The notes: generated by a model from the letters alone, not told the origin. A stretch of DNA of 64,000 nt from Gemmatimonas groenlandica (GCF_013004105.1 NZ_CP053085.1:3906001-3970000); one strand, 5' to 3'; counted from the stretch's first letter, positions 47,578-55,937 are shown. Program-made: numbers and translations.

Positions 47578-49185
47578 ATGAGCGCAGGCGTTACGCCGGT
47601 CGTATCGCGCAGTATGGTTGTGCTCGCTGCAGCCGTGGCGCTTGGTCACGTCTTCGTGAATGTGATCAGCCCGTTCGAATTCCATCGCGACGAGTTTCTG
47701 TACCTGGCGATGGGCGAGCATCTGCGGCTGTGGCGCATGGACTTTCCCCCGTTCATCGCCATCGTCGCGCGTGTATCGCGGGCGCTGTTCGGGGATTCGC
47801 TGACGGCAATTCGCCTGGCGCCGGCATTGGCGAGTGCGCTGATCGTGCTGCTGACGGGAGTGGCGTCGTCGGTGACGGTCGAGCTCGTGGCTGCGGCCGA
47901 TAGCGGCCTCGAACGCGAACGAGCGCGCGCATTTTCGTGGGTGCCGTGGTTGGCGATGATCGCCGTGATCACGTCGCCGGTGTTCCTGCGTCCGGGCAAT
48001 CTCTTTCAGCCGGTCGTGTTCGATCAGCTGTGGTGGACAGCGGCGTTGTTGGCGCTGCTCATGCGAGCGCATACGCGCGATATACGGTGGTGGATCGCCA
48101 TCGGCGCGGCGCTGGGACTCGGCTTGCTCACCAAATTCAGCATCGCCTTCATCGGCGTGGGCATTGTGGCCGGGACCCTGTTCACGCCGACGCGGCGTGA
48201 TCTGCTGACCCGATGGCCGTGGCTGGCGCTGCTGCTGGCGCTCGCCATCGGCAGTCCGTCGCTGGTGGGGCAGTGGCTCCTCGCATTTCCGATTCGCTGG
48301 CAGATGCGAGATCTGCAAGCGGAGCAACTGGGCGTGCGCTCACCACTGGCCTTCTTCGCCGAGCAGCCGGGACTCGTGGGACCGGCCATGCTGTTGGCGC
48401 TCGCGGGACTCGTCTGGTTGCTCTTGGCGCGCGCCGCCGCGCCGATGCGGGCGGTTGGTATCGCGGTCGTGACCAGTTGGCTCCTGCTATCATTGAATCA
48501 CGGCAAGGCCTACTACGGTGCGCCCGTGTATCCGATGCTGTTTGCTGCCGGTGCACTGGCGATCGCGGTGGCGCTGCCGGAGTGGCGGGCCGGATCACAT
48601 TCGATGTGGCGCAAGCGGATCGCATTCTCGATCGGTGCGATCATGCTGCTGCTCTGGCCAGTCGCGTTGCCGATTGCGCTGCCGATCTTGAGCCCCGAGC
48701 GAACGGCGCGATACATCGCGTGGCTCGGCGTGAGCGGGTCGACGACGACGAACTACGGCACGACGCTGGAACTCCCGCAGGACTTCGCCGATATGCTCGG
48801 CTGGCACTCCATGGTCGTCGCGCTGGCGAACGAGTGGCGCGCGATGCCCGAACAGGATCGCGCCGACGCCGTGGTGCTCGCTGGCAGTTATGGTCGTGCT
48901 GGAGCCATCGACTTCTACGGCCCGCGCTACGGGCTCCCGCGCGTCGTGAGTCCGGCTGGGAGTTACTGGTTCTTCGGCCCCGGCACCAAGCCAGGGCGTA
49001 TCGTGCTCGCCTTGGGCCTGTCGAAGGCCGAGCTCGAGCCGTTCATGACGCAGTGTGATGAACGGCGCCTCATCGGAACACCGCTTGGTGTGGAGGAAGA
49101 ACGAGCGGTTCCGATCACGCGCTGCATTGGACCAAAGTCCCCACTGCAAATGCTCTGGCCGGCACTCGATCCGTCCCACGAATGA
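47578..49185 (+). CDS. GT-C glycosyltransferase (ArnT/PMT-like, family 39/83 type)
   Basis: A 535-residue polytopic inner-membrane glycosyltransferase using a polyprenyl-phosphate sugar donor. GAGGGA lies directly before ATG 47578. An acidic catalytic loop follows TM1 (EFHRDEFLYLAMGEHL), with a second marker in WRMDFPPFIAIVAR. At least nine hydrophobic segments follow (for example LAPALASALIVLLTGVASSV, WPWLALLLALAIGSP) and a soluble C-terminal region (AGAIDFYGPRYGLPRVVSP). It probably modifies lipid A, a glycan or a protein at the periplasmic face. The acceptor is unknown; no lipid A or O-antigen genes adjoin it. A GNAT gene starts 12 bp after its stop. Confidence 0.9.
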   Translation: MSAGVTPVVSRSMVVLAAAVALGHVFVNVISPFEFHRDEFLYLAMGEHLRLWRMDFPPFIAIVARVSRALFGDSLTAIRLAPALASALIVLLTGVASSVTVELVAAADSGLERERARAFSWVPWLAMIAVITSPVFLRPGNLFQPVVFDQLWWTAALLALLMRAHTRDIRWWIAIGAALGLGLLTKFSIAFIGVGIVAGTLFTPTRRDLLTRWPWLALLLALAIGSPSLVGQWLLAFPIRWQMRDLQAEQLGVRSPLAFFAEQPGLVGPAMLLALAGLVWLLLARAAAPMRAVGIAVVTSWLLLSLNHGKAYYGAPVYPMLFAAGALAIAVALPEWRAGSHSMWRKRIAFSIGAIMLLLWPVALPIALPILSPERTARYIAWLGVSGSTTTNYGTTLELPQDFADMLGWHSMVVALANEWRAMPEQDRADAVVLAGSYGRAGAIDFYGPRYGLPRVVSPAGSYWFFGPGTKPGRIVLALGLSKAELEPFMTQCDERRLIGTPLGVEEERAVPITRCIGPKSPLQMLWPALDPSHE

Positions 49186-49197
49186 CTATCGTTCGAG

Positions 49198-49782
49198 ATG
49201 ACGAACACAACCGCTGACGACCGCCCTGCGAGTGAGCTCATAATCCGCACAGCGACGGTGACCGACGCCGAGGCATTGTCGGAATTCGCGGCGCGTGTCT
49301 TTCATGACACGTTTGCGCCAGACAATGACCCGATGGACTTGCAGGCGTATCTCAGCGATGCGTTCACGCCGGAGAAACAAGCAGCGGAGATTGCGGACGC
49401 CGCGTGCGTCTGTCTGGTCGCCGACATGGGTGGCGTGTTCGCGGGATACGCGCTGCTGCGCATCGGTGCGCGGGATCCGATCGCGTCGAGGTCCAACGTC
49501 GGCGCGCCGTCGGTGGAGCTGCAGCGCTTCTATGTCGGCCACGCGTGGCACGGCCAAGGCATCGCGCCGCGATTGATGGCGGCGTGCGTCGGCGCGGCGC
49601 GTACCGCCGGTGGTGCGACGCTGTGGCTGGGCGTGTGGGAGCGGAATGCGCGGGCGATCCGCTTCTACGCGAAACAGGGCTTCACCGACATCGGCTCACA
49701 AGAGTTCCGACTTGGCAGCGACCTGCAGACCGACCGCGTGATGTCGCGGTCGGTGGTGAACCTCGACGATGTGAGCGCTTAG
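49198..49782 (+). CDS. GNAT-family N-acetyltransferase
   Basis: A 194-residue acetyltransferase-fold protein beginning MTNTTADDRPASELIIRTAT. The acetyl-CoA-binding strand and loop appear as LQRFYVGHAWHGQGIAPRLM (R/Q-x-x-G-x-G/A type, here HGQGIA), followed by TLWLGVWERNARAIRFYAKQ and GFTDIG, a typical GNAT C-terminus. The acceptor amine (small molecule or protein) cannot be inferred. It is 12 bp downstream of the glycosyltransferase gene and probably in its operon. Its stop overlaps the stop of the converging cytochrome gene by four bases (TTAG). Confidence 0.9.
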   Translation: MTNTTADDRPASELIIRTATVTDAEALSEFAARVFHDTFAPDNDPMDLQAYLSDAFTPEKQAAEIADAACVCLVADMGGVFAGYALLRIGARDPIASRSNVGAPSVELQRFYVGHAWHGQGIAPRLMAACVGAARTAGGATLWLGVWERNARAIRFYAKQGFTDIGSQEFRLGSDLQTDRVMSRSVVNLDDVSA

Positions 49783-50354
49783 CCGCGCTTGCGCTGAGGG
49801 ACGGGGGCAGTCGGGACGTCCATCTCGGTGGTCAGGTGTCCCGCGCCGCGATGACACATCACGCAGGTCGTCTTCGGACGCGGATCGTCGAGCTCTTTCA
49901 CCTTCGCGATGTACTTGGCGTCGATGTCGCGCTGCATCTTCACCATCTGCAGCGCGATGATCTTGTCCTTCCGCGCGTCGCTGGCGTAGTCCTTGTTGTC
50001 CATGTGACAGCCGGTGCAATTGACACCCAAACCGCGACCGAACTGTTCGTCCATCATGGTGACGAACTCCTTCGCGGGCATCGTCTTGTGCAGCTTCACG
50101 TTCTTGAAGACCGTGCCCGCCGGTTCGTTCTCGCGGCCCACCAGCGTCGCCATCAGCTCGGCCACCGCTTCACGGCGCAGCGTATCGAGCTTCATTGGCG
50201 TGGGTGGCACCCGACGAGGGCCCTGCGGACGAGGGGCAGCACCTTGCGCCGAGGCGATGGGGCGCGCTTCCTGAACCGCGCCTTCCTGCGCGCTACGGGC
50301 ACACGCGACGGCCGACCCGAGCAGCGCTACCGACATCACGACCCACGAACGCAT
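49779..50354 (-). CDS. Diheme c-type cytochrome, lipoprotein (reaction-centre cytochrome-like)
   Basis: A 191-residue exported lipoprotein starting at ATG 50352-50354, with GGAGG 5 bp upstream. The signal ends in lipobox GSAVAC (Cys18). Two heme motifs are seen: CTGCH (113-117) and CVMCHRG (164-170). The spacing and text around them (NCTGCHMDNKDYASDARKDK, then the ALQMVKMQRDIDAKYI helix) resemble the C-terminal half of the photosynthetic reaction-centre cytochrome subunit family. That family normally has four hemes; here only two are present, so it is a shortened relative and probably a general periplasmic electron carrier. No photosynthesis genes are in the window. Confidence 0.88.
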   Translation of the reverse strand: MRSWVVMSVALLGSAVACARSAQEGAVQEARPIASAQGAAPRPQGPRRVPPTPMKLDTLRREAVAELMATLVGRENEPAGTVFKNVKLHKTMPAKEFVTMMDEQFGRGLGVNCTGCHMDNKDYASDARKDKIIALQMVKMQRDIDAKYIAKVKELDDPRPKTTCVMCHRGAGHLTTEMDVPTAPVPQRKRG

Positions 50355-50448
50355 ACGGCCTCCAAGGCTCCACGCGAAGTACAACCAACTGAGTTCCGTA
50401 AATGTACGTAGTGGTCTGACGTGCCGCTTCGCCGGTCGTGAACGCGGG

Positions 50449-50904
50449 CTATCGCTTTTTGGCGAGGATAGTTCCTCGGCACGTGATCGCTCCGCAGAAG
50501 CAGGGGAACCGCTTCTTGGCCGCCGGCGTGTGGCGCTCAGGCAGGATGTAGGCGTAGTCGTAGACCAACTCCTCGCCGACTTCGATGTCGTGGATCGCGT
50601 CGATCCAGATCCGGCCGTCGTCGAATACCGCGTCACAGTTCGGGGCGCACGAGTGATTCAGGAACCGCGCCTCGTTGCCGTTAACGGCGGCATCGACGAC
50701 CACCTCGTCGTCGATCGCAAAGAGATAGGTGTGGTGACGCTCCCCGATCACGTCTGGGTAGCGCGCCTCCGCCGCTTCCGGCGTCAGCCGCTCGCCGGCG
50801 TACTCAACAATACGGGTGCCGGCGGCGATTGGGCGGGTCGCGTAGCCCCCGAAACCCTGAATCGGGGAGTGCCGGACCTCGAACGGAAGTGATGTATCGG
50901 TCAT
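50449..50904 (-). CDS. SET-domain protein methyltransferase-like
   Basis: A 151-residue protein consisting almost entirely of a SET domain. It has HSPIQGFGGYATRPIAAGTR at the N-terminus, then RFLNHSCAPNC (81-90) and GEELVYDYAY (110-119), the SAM-binding and catalytic motifs. A post-SET-like Cys cluster closes it (FPCFCGAITCRG: C135, C137, C142), which with C90 could bind one zinc ion. Eukaryotic relatives methylate histone lysines; bacterial copies are often considered horizontally acquired, with unknown substrates. Start could be ATG 50902-50904 or the in-frame ATG at 50922. It is on the minus strand, 94 bp upstream of the cytochrome gene. Confidence 0.9.
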   Translation of the reverse strand: MTDTSLPFEVRHSPIQGFGGYATRPIAAGTRIVEYAGERLTPEAAEARYPDVIGERHHTYLFAIDDEVVVDAAVNGNEARFLNHSCAPNCDAVFDDGRIWIDAIHDIEVGEELVYDYAYILPERHTPAAKKRFPCFCGAITCRGTILAKKR

Positions 50905-50995
50905 GATGACTGACAATCTCACCTATTTCGCACACCGAAACCACATCTCGGCGCCAGAATAGGATAGATTTCGGATCTCAAAGGAGACTTGACAT

Positions 50996-52771
50996 ATGAA
51001 ACAGCCGGACGAGCGCGATGTCGCCGCACGGAACAGCGAGCGCGACGTCAGCGAAACCGGATTCGCGGCCCTCGGACTCGACCCCCGCATTGCCTCAGCG
51101 CTTGCTGCGCTAGGCTACGAAGAACCGACACCTGTTCAGCGTGCCGCTATTCCGCCACTGCTGGAAGGACGTGATGTATTGGCCCAGGCGGCCACCGGTA
51201 CCGGCAAGACCGCGGCGTTCGCGCTGCCGTTGCTGAGCCGAGTGAATACGAGCGCGAAGGGCGCCGAGCGCACGTCCGCGCTCATCCTTGTGCCAACGCG
51301 CGAACTCGCCATGCAAGTGGCGGAAGCCGTCCACCGCTACGGCAAGCCGATGGGCGTGAGCGCGCTGGCCGTCTACGGCGGCTCCTCGATGGAGATGCAG
51401 GTCCGCGCCCTCAAGCGCGGCGTGGACGTCGTGATCGCGACGCCGGGACGTGCGCTCGATCATATCCGTCGTCACACGCTGCAAATGACGTCGCTCAAGA
51501 CCGTCGTGCTGGACGAGGCCGACGAGATGCTCGACATGGGCTTCGCGGAAGATCTCGAGGCGATTCTCGAGGCCACGCCGAAGTCGCGTCAGACGGCGTT
51601 GTTTTCGGCCACGCTCCCGCCGCGCATCGCCAGCATCGCCAAGCGTCAGCTGCGCGATCCCGTGCTCGTCACGATCGATCGCGAGGTCGTACCCGACGGC
51701 GAAGCTGCCCGCGTGCGTCAGGTCGCCTACATCGTGCCGCGCGCCCACAAGATGACGGCCCTCGCGCGCGTGCTCGACATCGAGCAGCCCACGAGTGCGA
51801 TCGTGTTCTGCCGTACGCGCACTGAAGTGGACGAGCTCAGTGAAACGCTGATGGCGCGTGGTCTGCGCGCCGACGCGCTGCACGGTGGATTGAGCCAGGA
51901 TCAGCGCGATCGCGTGATGACGAAGTTCCGCACGAAGAAGACCGACTTGCTCATCGCGACAGATGTCGCGGCGCGTGGTCTCGACGTGAAGCACGTGTCG
52001 CACGTGGTGAACTTCGACGTGCCGGCCGACGCCGAGTCGTACGTGCACCGCATCGGCCGCACGGGTCGGGCCGGTCGCGAGGGTGTCGCGATCACGCTAG
52101 CCGAGCCGCGCGAACATCGGTTGCTGCGCAATATCGAACGCATGACGAGTCAGCGGATCGAGATCGCGCAGGTGCCGACGGTCGACGATCTTCGCGCGCA
52201 TCGGTTGGAGTTGGTACGGACGACGCTGCGCGAGACGATCATGGAAGGCGGTCTCGACAAGTTCCGCGGCATCGTGGAGTCGTTGGCTGGTGAGTTCGAC
52301 GTGATGGATATCGCCGCCGCCGCCGTGAAGCTGTTCGATTCGAACGACGAGACGGACGAGCCGGATATTCCGGCCGTGCAGCCGCGCACGGACGATCGCG
52401 GCTCGCGCGACAACAGCCGTGGCCGTGAGGGTGCGCGCGACAGCGCACGTGAAGGTGGCCGTCCGAGCCGCGGTGGCGAAGAGGAAGCACCTCGCGGCGC
52501 CAAGGCCGCCAAGCGTTCGAAGCCGGAATGGAGCGTAGCGCGGTTGTGGGTCGGTGCCGGTCGCAAGCTCAAGATGCGTCCGGGCGATCTCGTCGGCGCG
52601 ATCGCGAACGAGGTCGGGATCGATGCTAGCGTGATCGGCGCGATTCAGATTGCCGACGGATACAGCACGGTCGAGGTTCCTGAGGAAATCGCCGAGGATA
52701 TCATCACGGCGCTGCGGAACACGACGATCAAGGGCAAGAAGGTGTTGGTGCGTCGCGATCGGATGCGCTAG
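50996..52771 (+). CDS. DEAD-box RNA helicase with DbpA-like RNA-binding domain (DeaD/CsdA-like)
   Basis: A 591-residue helicase starting at ATG 50996, with AAAGGAG about 9 bp upstream. RecA1: LGYEEPTPVQRAAIPPLLEG, AATGTGKT (Lys71), PTRELAMQ, DEADEMLD (DEAD 173-176), SAT. RecA2: AIVFCRTRTEVDELSE, TDVAARGLDV, HRIGRTGRAGREG. A charged linker (res about 460-510, RGREGARDSAREGGRPSRG) leads to a DbpA/CsdA RNA-binding domain (SVARLWVGAGRKLKMRPGDL through VPEEIAEDIITALR), which identifies it as DeaD-like rather than RhlE-like. DeaD helicases act in ribosome assembly and cold adaptation. It is the second DEAD-box gene in this window. Confidence 0.95.
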   Translation: MKQPDERDVAARNSERDVSETGFAALGLDPRIASALAALGYEEPTPVQRAAIPPLLEGRDVLAQAATGTGKTAAFALPLLSRVNTSAKGAERTSALILVPTRELAMQVAEAVHRYGKPMGVSALAVYGGSSMEMQVRALKRGVDVVIATPGRALDHIRRHTLQMTSLKTVVLDEADEMLDMGFAEDLEAILEATPKSRQTALFSATLPPRIASIAKRQLRDPVLVTIDREVVPDGEAARVRQVAYIVPRAHKMTALARVLDIEQPTSAIVFCRTRTEVDELSETLMARGLRADALHGGLSQDQRDRVMTKFRTKKTDLLIATDVAARGLDVKHVSHVVNFDVPADAESYVHRIGRTGRAGREGVAITLAEPREHRLLRNIERMTSQRIEIAQVPTVDDLRAHRLELVRTTLRETIMEGGLDKFRGIVESLAGEFDVMDIAAAAVKLFDSNDETDEPDIPAVQPRTDDRGSRDNSRGREGARDSAREGGRPSRGGEEEAPRGAKAAKRSKPEWSVARLWVGAGRKLKMRPGDLVGAIANEVGIDASVIGAIQIADGYSTVEVPEEIAEDIITALRNTTIKGKKVLVRRDRMR

Positions 52772-52790
52772 CGCACGTCGGCCGAAACTG

Positions 52791-52898
52791 CCAGAACACG
52801 GAGACCACGGATTTTTACGGAACCAACACAGATAGGCAACGAGCGCGTCTTGCTTATCTGTGGCCGTTTCGGTGCGATCCGTGGTCTCCGTGTTCTGG
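52791..52898. repeat. Long hairpin repeat after the DeaD-like gene
   Basis: Perfect 22-bp outer arms at 52791-52812 and 52877-52898 (reading AACACGGAGACCACGGAT inside the left arm) and an inner pair CACAGATAGGCAA / TTGCTTATCTGTG matching at 12 of 13 positions. The left half resembles the AACACGGATCACACCGAT..CACAGATAAGCAAACG text of the 9-10.7 kb repeats. Confidence 0.85.
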
Positions 52899-52943
52899 CC
52901 GTTGCTGTTTCATTTGTAGTTGCTGTTCGCCCGAGCAACCCAC

Positions 52944-53042
52944 CTATTTCCCGATGCAGAACTCGAGGAATACCCGGTCCAACACATTCTCGGTTTCGAC
53001 AATTCCGACGAGATCGGACAGGGACTCGCTCGCCGAGTAGCG
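52944..53042 (-). pseudogene. mnmE: Remnant of the 3-prime end of mnmE (trmE)
   Basis: The minus strand reads, up to a TAG at 52944-52946, ASESLSDLVGIVETENVLDR then VFLEFCIGK. MnmE proteins end in a conserved ED-L-L-x-x-I/V-F-x-x-FCIGK tail whose Cys acts in tRNA wobble-uridine modification. Here about 32 residues match, and then similarity stops; the rest of the gene is not in the window. No start codon or ribosome site is present. It is therefore read as a displaced or duplicated gene end. It lies between the hairpin repeat and the terminator before the NDH-2 gene. Confidence 0.7.
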
Positions 53043-53063
53043 ATGCACTGCAGAAACGTAGTT

Positions 53064-53101
53064 GAGAGGCCGGCCAACGAGCGATCGATGGTCGGCCTCT
53101 C
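53064..53101. terminator. Hairpin terminator before the NADH dehydrogenase stop
   Basis: GAGAGGCCGGCCA / TGGTCGGCCTCTC, a 13-bp stem with one mismatch (CCGGCC against GGTCGG) and a 12-nt loop. It lies 5 bp beyond the NDH-2 stop (minus strand) and 290 bp beyond the helicase stop. T-rich tracts are short, so efficiency is uncertain. Confidence 0.55.
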
Positions 53102-53106
53102 TTACG

Positions 53107-54483
53107 CTACAACTTCGGTGGCATCGATCCCGCTTCCGCGCGCGCGAGCTCGCGGTCGCGGCTGGTGTTCAGCAAGCGGTGCGCGGTGGTGCCGGTGATC
53201 AGTCGCACGCCGCGCTGATACGTGATGTACTGAAAAGCCCACTGTACGAACACGGTGATGCGATTGCGGAATCCGGCGAGATACAGGATGTGAATGAAGA
53301 GCCAGGCGAGCCACGCGATGTTGCCCTGCAGCTTCACGGCACCGATGGAGGCAACGGCGCGATGTCGGCCGATCGTGGCCAGGTCGCCCTTGTTGAAATA
53401 CGCGAAGGCGGTGCGCGACGTGCCGCGCAGGTCGTGCAGAATGGCCTTCGCTGCGTGCGCGCCCATCTGATTGGCGGCGGGTGCCACGGCCGGCACCGGC
53501 GTGCCGGCATCGGTGAGCACGGAGGCGATATCCCCGATGGCGAAGACATGCGGGTCGTTCGGCAACGAGAGATCGGGGGACACCACCACGCGCCCAACGC
53601 GATCGAGTGGAGCCCCGAGCTGCTTGCCGAGTGGCGACGCCTGATTGCCGGCGCCCCAGAATACGGTGTGCGCGAAGATGCGTTCACCCGACGCTACGGT
53701 CACGCCGGCGTCGTCGACGCTGGTGACCGCCGTGTTGGTCCGCACATCCACTCCCAGTTCGCGCAGGTCGCGCTCGGCGCGTGCACTGAGCGCTTCGGGG
53801 AACTGTGGCAGCAGTCGCGGGCCCGCTTCCAGCAACACGACGCGGGCGGAAGCGGGATCGATGCGCCGGAAGTCGTGCTTCATGGCTTTGCGCGTGATCT
53901 CGGGGATCATGCCCGCCAGCTCCACGCCGGTCGGCCCACCACCCACGATCACGAATGTCAGCAGCGCTTCGCGCTGACCGGCAGCGCTGGAGCGTTCGGC
54001 CGCTTCGAAGCTGAGCAGAAAGCGTCGTCGCATTTCGAGCGCGTCTTCGATGCTCTTGAGGCCCGGCGCGTTGCCCTCCCACTCCGGATGGCCGAAGTAG
54101 GCGTGTCGGGCGCCGCTCGCCACGATGAGGTAATCCCATGCGACGATGCTGCTGCCGCCGTCGAGGGTCAGCGTGTGCTGCGGCACATCGATACGGTCCA
54201 CCTCCGCCATGATCACTGTGGCGTTCGGCTGATCGCGCAGCATCCAGCGGATCGGCACGGTGATGTCGGCCGGGTTGAGGACCGCCATGGCCACCTGATA
54301 CAGGAGTGGCTGGAACAGGTGGTGATTCGTCCGGTCGATGAGCGTGATGCGCACATCGGCCGTGGCCAGCGTGCGAGCGGCGGTGAGTCCTGCAAAACCG
54401 CCACCGACGATGACCACATGTGGTCGAGGGTCGGTGGCGTGCATGCTGGTCACGCGCGTACTGGTGTTCGGTTCAGCCTTCAC
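53107..54483 (-). CDS. Type II NADH dehydrogenase (NDH-2-like), FAD-dependent
   Basis: A 458-residue membrane-associated flavoprotein that transfers electrons from NADH to quinone without proton pumping. FAD-binding PHVVIVGGGFAGLTAARTLA lies near the N-terminus; the NADH-binding FVIVGGGPTGVELAGMIPEI is in the middle, and VFAIGDIASVL is the C-terminal FAD-contact motif. An amphipathic C-terminal region (ITVFVQWAFQYITYQRGVRL) may anchor the protein to the membrane. Starts at 54483 or at the inner ATG 54442-54444 are both possible; the second begins 8 residues before the FAD motif and is closer to the family norm. No other respiratory-chain gene adjoins it. Confidence 0.94.
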   Translation of the reverse strand: MKAEPNTSTRVTSMHATDPRPHVVIVGGGFAGLTAARTLATADVRITLIDRTNHHLFQPLLYQVAMAVLNPADITVPIRWMLRDQPNATVIMAEVDRIDVPQHTLTLDGGSSIVAWDYLIVASGARHAYFGHPEWEGNAPGLKSIEDALEMRRRFLLSFEAAERSSAAGQREALLTFVIVGGGPTGVELAGMIPEITRKAMKHDFRRIDPASARVVLLEAGPRLLPQFPEALSARAERDLRELGVDVRTNTAVTSVDDAGVTVASGERIFAHTVFWGAGNQASPLGKQLGAPLDRVGRVVVSPDLSLPNDPHVFAIGDIASVLTDAGTPVPAVAPAANQMGAHAAKAILHDLRGTSRTAFAYFNKGDLATIGRHRAVASIGAVKLQGNIAWLAWLFIHILYLAGFRNRITVFVQWAFQYITYQRGVRLITGTTAHRLLNTSRDRELARAEAGSMPPKL

Positions 54484-54512
54484 AACAGGCCCGGTGGCGA
54501 GGAGTGGTCATT

Positions 54513-55937
54513 CTATTTCGTCCAGAACACGAGACTCCCACAACCACCCAGTCCGGGCTGGAACTGCGCGGGGACCTGACCGGCCATGTACACCTCGATG
54601 CCCGCGATATCGTTCGGCCGGATGAAACCGTCGAGATCTCCGGACGTGAGTCCGTTCATCCACTGGCCGTTGATGTAGATCGCGGGCTCGCACCGATCTT
54701 CGAACAGGCCACGCATCATGACCTTCTCCTCCGCGTCCATGGTGCGGTCGAGAAACAGCCCGGGAACGGAGCGGAAGATCTCCGAGGTGGCGAAGGGCTG
54801 CCGCACCGCGATGTCGCGGGGCGTCAGGAACCGGCCAACGCTCGAACGGCGGCGCTCCTGAAAGCCCACCAGATTCTGGTCGACGGTCCGCGTGGCGCTG
54901 ATCTTCATCGTGTCGAGCACCGACTTGAAGGTCGCAAGAGCAACGCGCAGCGGCGCGATACTGTCGACGATGTCCACCGCGCGACGCTCGGGATAGAAGC
55001 CCACGGCGCGGACTTCCAGCATGCGCGTGCCTGGCGGCGCATCGGTGAATGCCCACTCGCCCCGGTCATTGCTGCGGGTCTGCGGCCCCTCGACGATGCT
55101 GATCTGCGCGCCGCTCAATGGCCGCCCGTCGGCGGTGGCGCGCACGATTCCACTGAGGCGACCGTCCCCGACGTGCACGCGGCGTGCGCTGTCGGCGCCG
55201 GCGGCCACGCGGGCAGGGCCGAGGTACAGCTCGCGTCGCTGAAAGCCGGCGGCAGGCACCAGCACCTCAACCATCGCTGTGCTGTCGGCACCCTGCGTGG
55301 CCATGAGCATCAGTAGACCTGGGCCTGGCACGTTGCAGAGGGAGAACCATCCGTTCTCACGGGTGGTGGTCGTTCTCCGCGGCATGCGTCGCGTCATGCC
55401 CCCCGTGCCGAAGGTGAGCTCGATCCACTCGGCAATCACCGTCACGCCCGCCGCCGGCGCACGTCCGAGTGCCGAATGCACCGACCCGATCAACACGCCA
55501 CCGGCGCTCTGTCCGCTCGGCGCGCCGCAGATAGCGGTGCGCAGCCGCGCGGGCGACGGCACGGCCAGATCCGCGTGAACGGCGCTCGCCCCCGTCACGG
55601 CGACGGTACGGAGGATCGGCTCGAGTCCAAGTGAGTCGAGCATCGGATGAAAGAAGCCGAGCGTGTAGCGTCCGGCTGGCACGTCGTCGAAGCTGAACCG
55701 TCCCGTGGAGTCCGAGACGATCGTGCGCCCGAAGTTGGCGAGCGTGTCGTCGGCGACCAGCTGCACGACGGCCCCGCCCAGTGGTCGTACGGCGACGCTG
55801 TCGTGCACGATGCCGTACACCATGGCGCGTTGCGTGGCGACGGACGGCTGCGCCGAGGCGTGGCCAGCCGTGCAAGCGGCCAGCGTCGCAACTGTTACCA
55901 GTGTGCGCAGCGTTGGCGAGAGCGTAAACCATCCCAT
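54513..55937 (-). CDS. Outer-membrane protein with regulatory-like repeats and a TonB-plug-like domain
   Basis: A 474-residue protein starting at ATG 55935-55937 with a signal peptide (LVTVATLAACTAGHASAQ). Three carboxypeptidase-regulatory-like Ig domains follow, each with a GRFSF / GWFSL / GEWAF turn and V-x-x-P/G motif. The last 130 residues resemble a TonB receptor plug: FKSVLDTMKISATRTVDQNL, FATSEIFRSVPGLFLD and a SGDLDGFIRPNDIAGIEVYM segment. No 22-strand barrel follows, so this is plug-only, a shape seen in Gemmatimonadota proteins. It may bind a ligand at the outer membrane; function is unknown. Confidence 0.8.
   Translation of the reverse strand: MGWFTLSPTLRTLVTVATLAACTAGHASAQPSVATQRAMVYGIVHDSVAVRPLGGAVVQLVADDTLANFGRTIVSDSTGRFSFDDVPAGRYTLGFFHPMLDSLGLEPILRTVAVTGASAVHADLAVPSPARLRTAICGAPSGQSAGGVLIGSVHSALGRAPAAGVTVIAEWIELTFGTGGMTRRMPRRTTTTRENGWFSLCNVPGPGLLMLMATQGADSTAMVEVLVPAAGFQRRELYLGPARVAAGADSARRVHVGDGRLSGIVRATADGRPLSGAQISIVEGPQTRSNDRGEWAFTDAPPGTRMLEVRAVGFYPERRAVDIVDSIAPLRVALATFKSVLDTMKISATRTVDQNLVGFQERRRSSVGRFLTPRDIAVRQPFATSEIFRSVPGLFLDRTMDAEEKVMMRGLFEDRCEPAIYINGQWMNGLTSGDLDGFIRPNDIAGIEVYMAGQVPAQFQPGLGGCGSLVFWTK

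Noticed and set aside
49779-50354. Photosynthesis gene cluster
   Set aside because: The cytochrome resembles a reaction-centre subunit, but no puf, bch or crt gene is in the window and two of four hemes are missing.
52944-53042. An active SGI1-like integrated element inside this window
   Set aside because: Only the gene-end remnant is visible; no integrase, excisionase, mobilisation gene or second att copy was recognised.
53062-54579. 505-codon open frame on the plus strand, antisense to the NADH dehydrogenase gene
   Set aside because: The minus strand carries a complete NDH-2 with both nucleotide-binding motifs; the antisense translation is His/Arg/Gly-rich without any domain, as expected for high-GC third-position bias.
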